A DNA stretch of 64,000 nucleotides from contig NZ_JACRSU010000004.1 of the NCBI RefSeq assembly GCF_014384785.1, positions 1 through 64,000 on the forward strand, written 5' to 3'. The notes under the pieces were generated by a model that saw only the letters and a list, made by a program, of their open reading frames with translations, ran no database searches and was not told where the DNA came from. How positions within the stretch are numbered: the first letter of the stretch is position 1; every line of letters begins with the position of its first letter. A program made the translations under genes and the position numbers. This document shows positions 10,032 through 24,168 of the stretch, in pieces. The DNA comes from Congzhengia minquanensis. GTDB lineage: Bacteria > Bacillota > Clostridia > UBA1381 > UBA9506.

Positions 10032-10286
10032 TCATTTTAGAAGCACGGCGCAGGCTGCACTCACATTAATTCCAAAATCCTTACCGAGCTTTGCCTTGGT
10101 TTCGCAAAACTCCACCGGAACCCCATGCTCGCTGCACAGCGCCACAAACGGCAGGCGAACATGGTCGTCTGCGTCGTTTGCAACAAAAGCCTTAGCCGCT
10201 TTTCCGTTTTTAATTGCATCTGTAGATTGCTTCAGTCCCACAAAAAACGGGGCGTTAAGCAAATCGGTCTGCATAAGTTTCGTCAT
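10032..10286 (-). CDS. ybxF: L7Ae/L30e-like ribosomal protein
   Basis: An 84-residue protein of the L7Ae/L30e/S12e family, members of which bind kink-turn RNA. The position between rpoC and rpsL is where Firmicutes carry the YbxF-type protein, and the length matches. Features seen: an N-terminal helix with VGLKQSTDAIKNGKAA, a central AFVANDADDHV, and EHGVPVEFCETKAKLGKDFG, all typical of the fold. A GAGG site lies 6 bases before the ATG. It is encoded 65 bases from rpoC. Confidence 0.85.
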   Translation of the reverse strand: MTKLMQTDLLNAPFFVGLKQSTDAIKNGKAAKAFVANDADDHVRLPFVALCSEHGVPVEFCETKAKLGKDFGINVSAACAVLLK

Positions 10287-10351
10287 TCCTTTCCTCTACA
10301 AACACCATTTCTTATTCTACCATATTGAAACTTTCGTGTCAATTAAAAATT

Positions 10352-14125
<3,774 letters not shown>

Positions 14126-14149
14126 TTACAAGAATTTGATTCAGCGTTT

Positions 14150-17100
14150 TTACAAAAGATCCGACTCGTCGTCGAAGAAGCCTGAATCATCATCTTCGTC
14201 ATCAAACTCGTCTTCAAAATCATCCTCTTCGCTTACCGTTTCCTCTTCTTCCTCAATGAAAAGGGTTTCATCTTCCTCAATGTCCACACCGTCTAATTCC
14301 TCTTCCGCTTCCTCGGTGCTTTCTTCCTCGTCGTCCATGTCGAGGTTGATAAACGCTTTGTCGTCCCTTACGGTCATACCCAGGTTCGCCTCTTCTTCCT
14401 CCTCAGAGGAGTCTTTCAAGGTCACCTCGTTGCCGCCTTCGTCTAACACCCTCATGTCAAGACACAAGCTCTGAAGTTCCTTAATCAAAACCTTAAACGA
14501 TTCCGGAATTCCCGGCTGGGGAACGCTGTCTCCTTTCACAATGGCCTCATACGTTTTCACACGTCCAACAATATCGTCCGATTTCACTGTTAGAATTTCC
14601 TGCAATGTATATGCCGCACCGTAAGCTTCCAGCGCCCAAACTTCCATTTCACCAAACCGCTGTCCGCCGAACTGAGCTTTACCGCCCAAAGGCTGCTGCG
14701 TAACCAATGAATATGGGCCGGTGGAACGTGCGTGGATTTTGTCGTCAACCAAGTGGCACAATTTTAAGATATACATAATGCCTACGGTTACCCGGTTATC
14801 AAACGGTTCGCCGGTTCTGCCGTCGTAAAGCACTGTTTTGCCGTCTGTGTCCAGCCCCGCCTCAATTAGTGTTGCCATAATATCTTCTTCTGTGGCGCCG
14901 TCTAAAACAGGGGTGGCAATTTTCCAGCCAAGCTCTTTGGCCGCGCGGCCCAGGTGAACCTCTAAAACCTGACCAATGTTCATTCGGGACGGAACGCCCA
15001 GCGGGTTTAACACAATTTCCAAAGGTGTGCCGTCCGGTAAAAACGGCATGTCTTCTTCCGGAAGAATTCTGGAGATAACACCCTTGTTACCGTGGCGGCC
15101 AGCCATTTTGTCGCCCACGGAGATTTTACGTTTCTGTGCAATATAGCAACGAACCAGCTGGTTTACGCCGGGGGGGAGCTCGTCGCCCTTGTCCCGGTCA
15201 AAGGTGATAACATCTACAATGATGCCTGCTTCGCCGTGGGGAACCCGCAGCGATGTGTCGCGCACTTCCCTTGCTTTTTCGCCAAAAATTGCACGGAGCA
15301 GACGTTCTTCCGCCGTGAGCTCTGTTTCGCCCTTTGGCGTAACCTTACCCACTAAAATGTCACCCGAACGGACTTCTGCACCCACGCGGATAATGCCGCG
15401 CTCATTTAAATCTTTTAGTGCGTCCTCGCCTACGTTGGGAATGTCGCGGGTAATTTCTTCCGCACCCAGCTTGGTGTCTCGTGCTTCGCACTCATATTCT
15501 TCTATATGGATGGAGGTTAAAATGTCATCACGAACAAGTTTTTCATTGATGAGCATTGCGTCCTCGTAGTTATAACCTTCCCAGGTCATGAAACCGATTA
15601 AAATGTTGCGGCCCAGTGCAATTTCGCCGTTGTTGGTAGACGGGCCGTCTGCAATGATGTCGCCCTTTTTCACCTTTTCACCAGCGGAAACAATGGGTTT
15701 TTGGTTGATGCAGGTTCCCTGGTTGGAACGGGTAAATTTAATCAGTTTATATTTATGAGAATTTCCGTTATCTTCTTTAATTACAATCTCGTCGGCGCTT
15801 ACTTTAGAAACCACGCCGTCTTCTTTTGCCAAAACAACCACGCCGGAGTCTCTTGCCGCCTGGAATTCCATACCCGTTCCCACAATGGGGGAATCGGTGC
15901 GCAGAAGCGGAACCGCCTGGCGCTGCATGTTGGCGCCCATTAAGGCACGGTTTGCGTCGTCGTTTTCCAAAAATGGTATCATGGCCGTAGCAACCGAAAC
16001 CACCTGTTTGGGCGATACGTCCATATAGTCAACCTTGCCAACTTCCACTTCCAAAATCTCATCGCGGTAGCGGACGGTGGCCTTTTTCGTCAGAAAATGC
16101 CCTTCCTCGTCCAGCGGTTCGTTGGCCTGGGCTACAATATATTCGTCCTCTACGTCCGCCGTCATATATTCAATCACATCTGTTACAATGCCCTTTTCCT
16201 TGTCAACCTTTCTGTAGGGTGCTTCAATAAACCCATGCTCATTAATTCTTGCATAGGTTGCCAGGGAAGAAATCAGGCCGATGTTCGGGCCTTCCGGTGT
16301 TTCAATGGGGCACATTCTCGAATAGTGGGAATAGTGCACATCGCGGACCTCGAAGCCCGCACGCTCACGGGATAAACCGCCCGGCCCCAAAGCCGAAAGC
16401 CTTCTTTTATGTGTCAGCTCAGAGAGCGGGTTTAACTGGTCCATGAACTGGGACAACTGGGACGAGCCAAAAAATTCTTTTATGGTTGCCACAATGGGGC
16501 GGATATTAATCAGCACCTGGGGCGTTACAATATCTAAGTCCTGAATGGTCATTCTCTCGCGGACAACACGCTCCATTCTGGAAAGGCCAATTCTAAACTG
16601 GTTCTGCAGCAGCTCACCCACGCAGCGCAGCCGGCGGTTGCCCAAATGGTCAATGTCGTCGGTTGTTCCAATGCCGTATAACAGTCCAATCTGATAGTTG
16701 ATGGACGCCATAATATCGTCGATAATAATATGTTTCGGAACCAGCTCGTCGAGCCTTCTTTGCAGCTGGTCTTTTATTTCTTCTTCCGACTCAAAATTCT
16801 CTAATATTTCGTCTAAAACCTTTTTGCTGACCTTTTCGTGCGTAATATCAGAAGCGTCAAATGAGATATAATCGTTAAGGTCTACCATGCCGTTCGAGAA
16901 CACAACAACGGGTGCGCCGTTTACGTCTAAAATAACACGGTTCACGCCGGCCTTTTCAATGTCCTCAGCCGCAGTCCTTGAAATAAACTGCCCGGCGTCA
17001 ATCATCACTTCGCCGGTTTCGGGGTTGGCAATGGGTTCTTTGGCTACCTGATTGGCAATTCTTGCGCTGATGGCAAGCTTTTTGTTAAACTTATACCGTC

Positions 17101-17914
17101 CAACACCGGCCAAATCGTAACGTTTCGGGTCAAACAGCAGACCAAACAGCAGGCTTTTTGAGCTTTCCACCGTGGGAGGCTCCCCTGGGCGGAGCTTTTT
17201 ATAAATTTCAATCAGTGCATCGTCTGACGACTGAATTGCACTGCTTTTTTCCAATGTATTTAAAAGAGCTTCGGTTTCACCAAACAAATCCAGAATTTCG
17301 CCGTCTGTTTCAACGCCCAGCGCCCGGATTAACACGGTGATGGGAATTTTTCTTGTTCTGTCGATACGCACTGACAAAACATCGTTTACGTCGTTTTCAT
17401 ATTCAAGCCAGGCTCCCCGATAGGGAATTACAGTTGAGGAATAGAGCTCTTTTCCTGTTTTATCATGCTCCATGGCATAATAAATTCCGGGCGAGCGCAC
17501 CAGCTGGCTGACAATAACCCTCTCAGCGCCGTTGATAATAAAGGTACCCTGTTCCGTCATCAGCGGGAAATCACCCATGAATATTTCCTGTTCTTTGACC
17601 TCACCCGTTTCCTTGTTAATCAGACGCACCTTTGCTTTGAGCGGTGCCGCATAATTTGTGTCTCTTTCCTTACACTCTTCCACAGAATATTTGATTCTGT
17701 TTGTTTCAAGTTTATAGTCAATAAACTCTAAAATCAGATTTCCTGTATAATCGGTGATGGGAGAGATGTCGCGCAAGACTTCTTTCAAGCCTTCCTCCAA
17801 GAACCAGTTATATGAGTTTTTCTGCACCTCAATCAGGTTTGGCATTTCCAATACCTCATCGATTTTGGCATAACTCATTCTCTGATTTCTGCCCAACTGA
17901 ATCGGATGTACCAT
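14150..17914 (-). CDS. rpoB: DNA-directed RNA polymerase beta subunit with acidic tail
   Basis: The beta subunit of RNA polymerase, 1254 residues from the ATG at 17914. I chose this start because GAGGTGG lies 8 bases upstream and the protein then begins [18 protein letters not shown], as in relatives. The rifampicin pocket ([22 protein letters not shown], about residues 483-508) has the usual susceptible residues. The last 80 or so residues are a low-complexity Asp/Glu tail after the conserved C-terminal domain. Unlike most bacteria, rpoB is not preceded by rplL here: the neighbour is the divergent suhB gene, so rpoBC must use its own promoter. Confidence 0.98.
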   Translation of the reverse strand: MVHPIQLGRNQRMSYAKIDEVLEMPNLIEVQKNSYNWFLEEGLKEVLRDISPITDYTGNLILEFIDYKLETNRIKYSVEECKERDTNYAAPLKAKVRLINKETGEVKEQEIFMGDFPLMTEQGTFIINGAERVIVSQLVRSPGIYYAMEHDKTGKELYSSTVIPYRGAWLEYENDVNDVLSVRIDRTRKIPITVLIRALGVETDGEILDLFGETEALLNTLEKSSAIQSSDDALIEIYKKLRPGEPPTVESSKSLLFGLLFDPKRYDLAGVGRYKFNKKLAISARIANQVAKEPIANPETGEVMIDAGQFISRTAAEDIEKAGVNRVILDVNGAPVVVFSNGMVDLNDYISFDASDITHEKVSKKVLDEILENFESEEEIKDQLQRRLDELVPKHIIIDDIMASINYQIGLLYGIGTTDDIDHLGNRRLRCVGELLQNQFRIGLSRMERVVRERMTIQDLDIVTPQVLINIRPIVATIKEFFGSSQLSQFMDQLNPLSELTHKRRLSALGPGGLSRERAGFEVRDVHYSHYSRMCPIETPEGPNIGLISSLATYARINEHGFIEAPYRKVDKEKGIVTDVIEYMTADVEDEYIVAQANEPLDEEGHFLTKKATVRYRDEILEVEVGKVDYMDVSPKQVVSVATAMIPFLENDDANRALMGANMQRQAVPLLRTDSPIVGTGMEFQAARDSGVVVLAKEDGVVSKVSADEIVIKEDNGNSHKYKLIKFTRSNQGTCINQKPIVSAGEKVKKGDIIADGPSTNNGEIALGRNILIGFMTWEGYNYEDAMLINEKLVRDDILTSIHIEEYECEARDTKLGAEEITRDIPNVGEDALKDLNERGIIRVGAEVRSGDILVGKVTPKGETELTAEERLLRAIFGEKAREVRDTSLRVPHGEAGIIVDVITFDRDKGDELPPGVNQLVRCYIAQKRKISVGDKMAGRHGNKGVISRILPEEDMPFLPDGTPLEIVLNPLGVPSRMNIGQVLEVHLGRAAKELGWKIATPVLDGATEEDIMATLIEAGLDTDGKTVLYDGRTGEPFDNRVTVGIMYILKLCHLVDDKIHARSTGPYSLVTQQPLGGKAQFGGQRFGEMEVWALEAYGAAYTLQEILTVKSDDIVGRVKTYEAIVKGDSVPQPGIPESFKVLIKELQSLCLDMRVLDEGGNEVTLKDSSEEEEEANLGMTVRDDKAFINLDMDDEEESTEEAEEELDGVDIEEDETLFIEEEEETVSEEDDFEDEFDDEDDDSGFFDDESDLL

Positions 17915-18021
17915 AAGCTCAACCACCTCATTCAAATTTTTATCCGAGCCTTATCCGCGAAACTCAGGATTACAAAGGTTAAATTTATGTATTGTCATAT
18001 TACAAAAATACAGTTTTAACC

Positions 18022-18117
18022 CCCCGGCAGTCTCAACTGCCGATTTTAATGCATAATATACCATTTTGAGATTATAATGCATTTTATTATACTACCACAG
18101 TTCATTTTATAAGTCAA
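18022..18117 (-). promoter_or_regulatory. candidate rpoB promoter and leader hairpin
   Basis: Because rplL is not upstream, rpoB needs a promoter here. On the minus strand two TATAAT sequences (18086-18091 and 18071-18076) follow a TTGACT (18112-18117), but the spacing to the first is 20 bases, so the match is imperfect. The leader then holds a 7-bp CGGCAGT/ACTGCCG stem with a 4-base loop (18026-18043). Confidence 0.35.
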
Positions 18118-18158
18118 GCTTTTTTTGCAAATTTTGAAAAAATTTTTGACCCTTTTCG

Positions 18159-18187
18159 TTGACAGGCTTACTTTCTTCCTATATAAT
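18159..18187 (+). promoter_or_regulatory. consensus promoter of suhB
   Basis: TTGACA (18159-18164) and TATAAT (18182-18187) with a 17-base spacer, a full match to the sigma-A consensus, 28 bases upstream of the suhB start codon. Confidence 0.85.
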
Positions 18188-18214
18188 TGAAAAAAAGAAA
18201 AGGAGCATAAAAAC

Positions 18215-18982
18215 GTGGAAACATTAATTAAAATCGTCATTTCTGTGAAAGACATAATTTTAGACCGCAGCCAGGCCGGAAAAATTACAGAAAAAGGCGC
18301 AGCGGATTTTGTAACCGCTGTAGATTTGAGCGTGCAGAACGAAATTAAGCAACAGCTGAAAATACAGTTTCCTGAAGCTGACTTTTTAGGCGAGGAGGAT
18401 AAAACCAGCTCATTTGACCGCGGCAAAGCGGTTTTTGTGTTAGACCCTGTAGACGGGACGACAAACCTCATTCACGACTATCAAATGAGTGCGGTGTCCT
18501 TAGCGCTTGTTGAAAACGGCATTGTCACAAAGGGTGTGGTTTATAATCCGTTTTCTGAAGAGCTGTTCACCGCAGAACGCGGCCGTGGGGCTTATTTGAA
18601 CGGAATCCCCATTCACGTGTCCGGCGCCGCTTCGCTCTCAGATGCACTGATTTCCATAGGCACCTCCCCCTATGAAAAAGAGCGGGCGGACAAGCTGTTT
18701 AAATTATTGAAACATGTTTTTTTAAAAGCGCAGGATATACGCAGAAGCGGCAGTGCCGCCCTTGATTTATGCTTTGTTGCGGCAGGCCGCACAGACGGCT
18801 ATTTCGAGCAAAACTTAAAGCCATGGGACTTTGCCGCAGGTTCTTTAATTTTGCAGGAAGCCGGTGGGATTATCACAAATTTTTCAGGCGGCGACATTAA
18901 TATTTTTTCAAACTGTGATATTTTAGCGGCCACCGTAGGCTGTCACCATGAAATTTTGAAGGAAATTGCAACAATTTATTAA
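18215..18982 (+). CDS. suhB: inositol monophosphatase family protein
   Basis: A 255-residue Mg-dependent sugar-phosphate phosphatase of the IMPase/SuhB family, the normal size. Metal-binding motifs are all present: GEED (59-62), DPVDGTTN (77-84) and the C-terminal WDFAAG with EAGG. The start is a GTG preceded by AGGAG at 10 bases. It faces away from rpoB and is followed by a separately promoted lipoprotein gene. Family members dephosphorylate inositol phosphate, fructose bisphosphate or related compounds; the exact substrate is not clear here. Confidence 0.9.
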   Translation: METLIKIVISVKDIILDRSQAGKITEKGAADFVTAVDLSVQNEIKQQLKIQFPEADFLGEEDKTSSFDRGKAVFVLDPVDGTTNLIHDYQMSAVSLALVENGIVTKGVVYNPFSEELFTAERGRGAYLNGIPIHVSGAASLSDALISIGTSPYEKERADKLFKLLKHVFLKAQDIRRSGSAALDLCFVAAGRTDGYFEQNLKPWDFAAGSLILQEAGGIITNFSGGDINIFSNCDILAATVGCHHEILKEIATIY

Positions 18983-18997
18983 TATTTTAAAAAAACA

Positions 18998-19026
18998 TTG
19001 ATTTTTTTTCATATTTTCTTTATAAT
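18998..19026 (+). promoter_or_regulatory. promoter of the lipoprotein gene
   Basis: TTGATT (18998-19003) and TATAAT (19021-19026) with a 17-base spacer, 34 bases upstream of the lipoprotein ATG. Confidence 0.7.
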
Positions 19027-19060
19027 GAGAAAAGAAAAAATAAGAAAGGAACTACAAAAA

Positions 19061-19603
19061 ATGAAAAAAATAATATGCATTGCCATTGCTTTGGCTTTGA
19101 GCCTTTCGTTTGCCGCATGTAAAAAAGAAAGCGGCGGCACACCCTCCCAGGGTGCGCAGGAAGAAAACCTGTCCGGGCTGAACTCCCAGGTTTCTACGTC
19201 GCCGGAGGGAAATAACATTAAATATAATTTTGAAGAATACTTTTCCACTGTGCTCCCTCAAGGGATTAAAGCCGAGGATAGAAGCATTAACAGCGACGCC
19301 GGGTTCTTCACTGTTTACGACGACAGTCAGACCTATTTGGACGTAACGTATTATGAAACCGGCACCTCTGAACAGGAGGTTGCGCAAAAGGCAAAGGACA
19401 TTGCCGCAAAAGGAACTGCATCTGAGGTTAGCCCCATTACGGTAAACGGAATTGCGTTTTATGGGGTAAGCATGCCGGACTATGGCAAAACGCAGTATAT
19501 GGGCCACGTGAAAGGGTATGACGTAACCTTGTCTGTTTATGTGGATATAAACGACAGCGTTGTGCAGTCGTTCATTCAAAACACCGTGTTTACAAAAGAA
19601 TAA
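19061..19603 (+). CDS. predicted lipoprotein of unknown function
   Basis: A 180-residue protein beginning MKKIICIAIALALSLSFAAC, a type II signal peptide with the lipobox FAAC, so it should be lipid-anchored outside the membrane. The ATG at 19061 has AAGGA about 11 bases upstream; the longer frame would place the promoter -10 inside the gene. After a Gly/Ser/Gln linker (24-50) comes a compact alpha/beta domain of about 125 residues with a YETGTSEQEVAQKAKDIA helix. I do not recognise the family. Confidence 0.8.
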   Translation: MKKIICIAIALALSLSFAACKKESGGTPSQGAQEENLSGLNSQVSTSPEGNNIKYNFEEYFSTVLPQGIKAEDRSINSDAGFFTVYDDSQTYLDVTYYETGTSEQEVAQKAKDIAAKGTASEVSPITVNGIAFYGVSMPDYGKTQYMGHVKGYDVTLSVYVDINDSVVQSFIQNTVFTKE

Positions 19604-19649
19604 TCTTTAAAACCTTCCTTGATTTTACCGATTTTCCAGAAATTTTGCA

Positions 19650-19678
19650 TTGATTTTATGCAGAATATTCATTATACT
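19650..19678 (+). promoter_or_regulatory. promoter of the SleB-like gene
   Basis: TTGATT (19650-19655) and TATACT (19673-19678) with a 17-base spacer, 40 bases upstream of the start codon. It looks like a vegetative rather than a sporulation promoter. Confidence 0.5.
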
Positions 19679-19717
19679 GGAAAACGAGTGATGCGCAAGG
19701 GAGGTTTTTGTTAATTT

Positions 19718-20575
19718 ATGAAGAAATTTATTCTTGCGCTTGTTTTCCTTCTATTGTCCAGCACAATGTTTGAAAATTCAAGAACAGTTGCGAATGCAAA
19801 CGACACACTGTTTGAGACGCCCGTTTGTCTGACCGTGAACGGAAACTATATAAAATCTGACACCCCCGGCTACTTGGAGGGGGGCTACACAATGGTGCCC
19901 ATCCGCGCCGTAACCGAAGCCCTGCGGGCAGACAGAATTGACTGGAATGAGAAATCATCTACTGCAACCATCACACGGAAAAATACAACAATCGTGTTAA
20001 AGAAAAATAACAAAACAGCGGTGGTAAACGGAAAAAATGTGACAATGGACACGGCGTCTGTCATTAAGGCCGACCGGTTTTATGTTCCGGTGCGGTTTGT
20101 GGCGGAAACACTGAGCACAAAGGTGGGCTGGAATGCCTCCACCTATACGGTGAACATTACGGCGCAGGGCGTTACGGTGCCCGCCTCCATGATTGGGGAC
20201 AGGGGATATACCGACAACGACATTTACTGGCTTTCCAGAATTGTGAACGCCGAAAGCCAGGGAGAACCCATGATTGGAAAAATTGCTGTGGCAAATGTGG
20301 TATTAAACCGTGTGAAAAGCCCGCTTTTTGCAAATAACATTTATGATGTAATTTTTGACAGGAATTACGGCGTTCAGTTCACCCCCATTTTGAACGGCAC
20401 AATTTACAATACGCCATTGGGTGACAGCGTTGTTGCCGCGAAGCGCGCTTTGCGTGGTGAAAACTATGCATCGGAAAGCCTGTATTTTTTAAATCCGAGA
20501 ATTGCCACAAGCTCTTGGATTATTAACAACCGAACATTTTTCAGAAGAATCGGCAATCATGATTTTTATCTATAA
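19718..20575 (+). CDS. secreted cell-wall hydrolase, SleB type with stalk domain
   Basis: A 285-residue exported protein. Residues 1-27 form a signal peptide. Residues 35-145 are a copper-amine-oxidase N-like stalk domain (two VPIR/VPVRFVAE repeats). The C-terminal 120 residues are the Hydrolase_2 (SleB/CwlJ) catalytic domain, with ARIVNAES-type motif (SRIVNAESQGE), IGKIAVANVVLNRV, and the terminal GNHDFYL. SleB enzymes cleave spore cortex peptidoglycan as lytic transglycosylases. The stalk domain and vegetative-type promoter suggest it may act on the vegetative wall instead. A second enzyme of the family lies at 29347. Confidence 0.88.
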   Translation: MKKFILALVFLLLSSTMFENSRTVANANDTLFETPVCLTVNGNYIKSDTPGYLEGGYTMVPIRAVTEALRADRIDWNEKSSTATITRKNTTIVLKKNNKTAVVNGKNVTMDTASVIKADRFYVPVRFVAETLSTKVGWNASTYTVNITAQGVTVPASMIGDRGYTDNDIYWLSRIVNAESQGEPMIGKIAVANVVLNRVKSPLFANNIYDVIFDRNYGVQFTPILNGTIYNTPLGDSVVAAKRALRGENYASESLYFLNPRIATSSWIINNRTFFRRIGNHDFYL

Positions 20576-20629
20576 ATTGTAATATTTTTTCACTTTTTTA
20601 ACAGATTATTAAAACATTGCTAAAAGCTA

Positions 20630-20657
20630 TTGACAAATAAAGTGAAAATGTTAAAAT
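20630..20657 (+). promoter_or_regulatory. promoter of htpG
   Basis: TTGACA (20630-20635) and TAAAAT (20652-20657) with a 16-base spacer. The -10 ends five bases before the CIRCE element, so HrcA bound there would block initiation. Confidence 0.75.
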
Positions 20658-20661
20658 ATAA

Positions 20662-20688
20662 TTAGCACTCGGAGTTCGAGAGTGCTAA
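20662..20688 (+). promoter_or_regulatory. CIRCE operator (HrcA binding site)
   Basis: A perfect TTAGCACTC-N9-GAGTGCTAA inverted repeat, the operator recognised by the heat-shock repressor HrcA. It lies in the 5' untranslated region of htpG, 26 bases before the start codon. Confidence 0.95.
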
Positions 20689-20714
20689 TTATATTTTTTT
20701 TGGAGGTTTTCAAG

Positions 20715-22595
20715 ATGGCGAAAAAAGCATTTAAGTCAGAGTCGAAGCGGCTTTTAGACATGATGATTCATTCCATCTACACTCATAAGGAAATTTTTCT
20801 GCGGGAATTAGTGTCCAATGCCAGTGACTCTATCGACAAACTCTATTATATCGCCCTGACGGACGACAACATTACCTTTAATAAGGATGATTATTATATC
20901 CGGATTGAAACAGACGAAAAAAACCGTACGCTGACCATTTCAGATACCGGTATCGGCATGTCCAAAGAAGAGCTGGAGGAGAATTTAGGAACCATTGCCA
21001 AAAGCGGTTCGTTTGATTTTAAATCCGATTTGGAGCATGAGGAAGACCACGATATTATCGGCCAGTTTGGCGTTGGCTTTTATTCCGCGTTCATGGTGGC
21101 AGACAAGGTTACTGTCATTAGTAAAAAATACGGCGAGGAAGACGCATACAAATGGGAGTCTGAGGGTGCCGACGGCTATACCGTGACCAAATCTGCAAAA
21201 GACGAGGTTGGAACCAAAATTATACTTACTTTAAAATCCAATGCCGACGAAGAAAATTACGACGAATTTTTAAGTGAATATACCATCAGGCGCATCATCA
21301 AAAAATATTCCGACTACATTCGTTACCCCATTAAAATGATGGTGAAGAAAAGTCGTCCAAAACCGGGAACAGAGGGCGAGGGCAAAACGCCGGAATATGA
21401 GGATTATTTTGAAGATGAAACCTTAAACTCCATGGTACCTATTTGGAGGAAAAATAAATCAGAGCTGAAGGACGAAGATTATAACAACTTTTATAAAGAA
21501 AAGTTTTTTGACTATGACAATCCTGCCGCTGTGATTCATACCAGCGCAGACGGCATTACCAGCTACAAGGCGCTGATGTTCCTGCCTGCCAGGGCGCCTT
21601 ACGACTACTATTCAAAAGATTTTGAAAAGGGCCTTGCCCTTTACGCCAACGGCGTTTTAATTATGGACAAGTGTGCAGATTTACTTCCCGACTGTTTTAG
21701 CTTTGTGAAGGGACTTGTGGATTCTGCCGACCTCTCTTTGAATATTTCCAGGGAAATGCTGCAGCACGACCGTCAGCTTCAAATTATTGCAAAAAATTTG
21801 CAGAAAAAAATCAAGAGCGAGCTAATAAAGCTGATGAAAGACGACCGAGAAACGTATGAAAAGTTTTATTCCGGTTTTGGCCGCCAGCTAAAGTTCTCTG
21901 TTTATAACGAATTTGGCCGGGAGAAGGAGCTTGTTCAGGATTTAATTTTGTTCTATTCCATCAAAGAAAAGAAACTGGTTTCTTTAAAAGAATATATTGA
22001 AAAAATGCCGGAAGACCAGAAGTTCATTTACTATGCCTGTGGAGAAAGTAACGAAAAAATTGAAAAGCTGCCCCAGACAGAGCTGGTGAAAGACAAGGGA
22101 TATGACATTCTCTGCTTTACCGACGATATTGACGAATTTGCAATTAAAATGTTGGGCAAATATGAAGAAAAAGAATTTAAATCGGTATCATCCGGTGATT
22201 TAGGCTTTGAAACAGAAGCAAAGCAGGAAGAAAGCGAAGAAAACAAAGAAATTTTTCTCTTTATGAAAGATGCATTGGGCGACAAAGTGAAAGACGTGAA
22301 AGCTTCAACCCGATTAAAATCTCACCCGGTGTGCATTACCAGCGGTGGCGAGCTTTCCATTGAAATGGAAAAGGTGCTTAATTCCATGCCGGCAGACCAA
22401 AAGGTGAAAGCAGAGCGGGTTCTGGAAATTAACGTTGACCACCCGGTGTTTGAAAAAATTAAGGAACTGTTTGCTTCTGACAAAGAGAAGCTCAAAAAAT
22501 ATGCCGACATTTTATATGGCAGCGCACTTCTCATTGAAGGCTTAACTGTGGACGACCCTATTGAATTTTCTAACAATATTTGTGAATTAATCTAA
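20715..22595 (+). CDS. htpG: molecular chaperone HtpG (Hsp90)
   Basis: Bacterial Hsp90, 626 residues from the ATG at 20715, which has GGAGG 8 bases upstream. The N-terminal ATP-binding domain shows [15 protein letters not shown] and [11 protein letters not shown], the middle and C-terminal dimerisation domains are complete, and the length is normal. It is a single gene between its own promoter with a CIRCE operator and a terminator. The CIRCE predicts control by HrcA, as for groESL and dnaK; in Bacillus subtilis htpG belongs to a different heat-shock class. Confidence 0.98.
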   Translation: MAKKAFKSESKRLLDMMIHSIYTHKEIFLRELVSNASDSIDKLYYIALTDDNITFNKDDYYIRIETDEKNRTLTISDTGIGMSKEELEENLGTIAKSGSFDFKSDLEHEEDHDIIGQFGVGFYSAFMVADKVTVISKKYGEEDAYKWESEGADGYTVTKSAKDEVGTKIILTLKSNADEENYDEFLSEYTIRRIIKKYSDYIRYPIKMMVKKSRPKPGTEGEGKTPEYEDYFEDETLNSMVPIWRKNKSELKDEDYNNFYKEKFFDYDNPAAVIHTSADGITSYKALMFLPARAPYDYYSKDFEKGLALYANGVLIMDKCADLLPDCFSFVKGLVDSADLSLNISREMLQHDRQLQIIAKNLQKKIKSELIKLMKDDRETYEKFYSGFGRQLKFSVYNEFGREKELVQDLILFYSIKEKKLVSLKEYIEKMPEDQKFIYYACGESNEKIEKLPQTELVKDKGYDILCFTDDIDEFAIKMLGKYEEKEFKSVSSGDLGFETEAKQEESEENKEIFLFMKDALGDKVKDVKASTRLKSHPVCITSGGELSIEMEKVLNSMPADQKVKAERVLEINVDHPVFEKIKELFASDKEKLKKYADILYGSALLIEGLTVDDPIEFSNNICELI

Positions 22596-22601
22596 TAAAA
22601 A

Positions 22602-22630
22602 AGAGGCCCCATCTTATCGGTGGGGTCTCT
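22602..22630. terminator. bidirectional terminator between htpG and the parB cluster
   Basis: A 12-bp stem with two G-T wobbles (AGAGGCCCCATC paired with GGTGGGGTCTCT) and a 5-base loop, with an A-run on the left and Ts on the right. It serves the convergent htpG and DUF4446 genes. Confidence 0.75.
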
Positions 22631-22633
22631 TTA

Positions 22634-22649
22634 TGTTTCACGTGAAACA
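22634..22649. promoter_or_regulatory. parS site 1
   Basis: A perfect 16-bp TGTTTCACGTGAAACA palindrome, the ParB loading site conserved across bacteria. It abuts the stop codon of the DUF4446 gene and lies 0.6 kb from parB. Confidence 0.95.
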
Positions 22650-23165
22650 TTATTTTTGTTTCATTTTTTCTTCATACTGCATTCTTGCACTGTTAATGGC
22701 CTCAATTTCTTCTTCCGTTAATTCATAATCGGAAAGTCCTTCAACAACAGGCTTTAAATAGGTCACAGTCTGCCCGCGGACATACATTCCATTTAATACA
22801 AATCCCGTGTCCCGTTCATCTAACAGCGCCACAGCAAAGCTTAACTTCGATTTATTTTCATGAAAAGCGTCATATTTTACCAAACCAATTTTTTTCACAC
22901 AGGCGGAATCCTGCCGCTCCAAATAATTTATTTTTTCTTCGTAGCTTTTAAAATATCCTGCAATTTCATTGCATTTTTTATAATAGCTAACAATTGATTC
23001 CGTAATATCCTTTCCTGCCTTGTCCTTTAAAACACGTTTCAGTTTACCGTTTGTCCGAGCCGCCACAACAACACTCACAATGGCAATCAAAATGGAAAGT
23101 ACAGAAATATAAATTGCATAGGTTAAAATTAATGTTGTAGACACATCGTTTCCCAAAATATTCAT
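22650..23165 (-). CDS. DUF4446 family membrane protein
   Basis: A 171-residue protein with one transmembrane segment near residues 11-35, a coiled-coil-like stretch (about 42-88), and a C-terminal domain with KIGLVKYDAF and LSFAVALLDE, the signature of DUF4446. Members of this family are found next to parAB in many Clostridia. The function is unknown; the location suggests it belongs to the origin/segregation region. It is the last gene of the leftward cluster, 132 bases beyond parB. Confidence 0.85.
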   Translation of the reverse strand: MNILGNDVSTTLILTYAIYISVLSILIAIVSVVVAARTNGKLKRVLKDKAGKDITESIVSYYKKCNEIAGYFKSYEEKINYLERQDSACVKKIGLVKYDAFHENKSKLSFAVALLDERDTGFVLNGMYVRGQTVTYLKPVVEGLSDYELTEEEIEAINSARMQYEEKMKQK

Positions 23166-23297
23166 TTGCTTATTCCCCTCAACCTTATCAGAACGCCAAA
23201 TTTACACTTTAAACTGTTTTTATTCAAAATATGTAAATTAGTATTAGTAACCCGCTGAAATTAGAATTTAGATAATATTTTAAAATCCCATTTTTTG

Positions 23298-24164
23298 TTA
23301 TTTCTTAATTAATTGTATAATTCGTTCAAAATCCTCCGCAGAAGAATAAGGAATTTCAATTTTACCTTTGTTTTTTTTATTCACAATTCTAATTTTTGTA
23401 CCCAAGTCAGAAGAAAGAGATTCTTCCAGGCTTTTTATATACCGAATCAGCTCTTCTTCCGCTTTTGAAACTGTTTTCGTCTTTTTTTCAACAAGAAGCG
23501 ACTTAATATAGTTTTCCGTCTGACGTACGCTGAAATCTTCCTGAATAATTTTTTCTGCAACCATATTCATGAGATTCTCATTCTCTAAAGCTAAAATCGA
23601 CCTTGCGTGTCCCATAGAAAGTACGCCATCTTTTATAAACGCCTTAATACTGTCCGGCAAATTTAGTAATCGCACGCTGTTTGCCACTGCAGACCGGCTT
23701 TTGCCGATTTTTTTTGAAACGTCCTCCTGCGTCAGACCATAAACATCCATCAGTTCTTTAATTCCCAATGCTTCTTCAACTGCGTTTAGATTCTCACGCT
23801 GTAAATTTTCAATGAGAGCTACTTCTTTTTCACTTTTTTCATCAAAGCTTTTCACAATTGCAGGAATTTCTTTCAGCTTTGCAATTCTTGCCGCCCGCCA
23901 TCTGCGTTCTCCGGCAATAATCGTATAAAATCCGTTTGAATTCAGCTTTACAACAATTGGCTGCAATACGCCATATTCTAAAATAGAGTCTGCCAAGCTA
24001 TTCAGCTTTTCCTCATCAAAATCAGAACGCGGCTGTGTCTTGTTCGGCTCAATCTGCGTTATTTTAATAATTTTAACATCTTTTTCCCGCTCTGTAGTAG
24101 TTTCAACAACGCTTTCTGCGCTGAGCAGCGCGTCTAACCCTCTGCCAAGTCCCCGTTTTGCCAT
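23298..24164 (-). CDS. parB: chromosome-partitioning protein ParB (Spo0J)
   Basis: ParB binds parS and spreads as a CTP-dependent clamp to load SMC and position the origin. At 288 residues it has the usual size. The CTP-binding box GERRWRA is at 85-91, ENLQREN at 119-125, followed by a helix-turn-helix (GLTQEDVSKKIGKSRSAVANSVRLL) and a C-terminal dimerisation domain. It starts 4 bases after parA stops, and two perfect parS sites lie within 1.5 kb, so this is the chromosomal system. Confidence 0.97.
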   Translation of the reverse strand: MAKRGLGRGLDALLSAESVVETTTEREKDVKIIKITQIEPNKTQPRSDFDEEKLNSLADSILEYGVLQPIVVKLNSNGFYTIIAGERRWRAARIAKLKEIPAIVKSFDEKSEKEVALIENLQRENLNAVEEALGIKELMDVYGLTQEDVSKKIGKSRSAVANSVRLLNLPDSIKAFIKDGVLSMGHARSILALENENLMNMVAEKIIQEDFSVRQTENYIKSLLVEKKTKTVSKAEEELIRYIKSLEESLSSDLGTKIRIVNKKNKGKIEIPYSSAEDFERIIQLIKK

Positions 24165-24168
24165 CTAT

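Noticed and set aside
18046..18471. 141-residue minus-strand frame opposite suhB
   Set aside because: It overlaps the well-supported suhB gene and its consensus promoter and has no family features.
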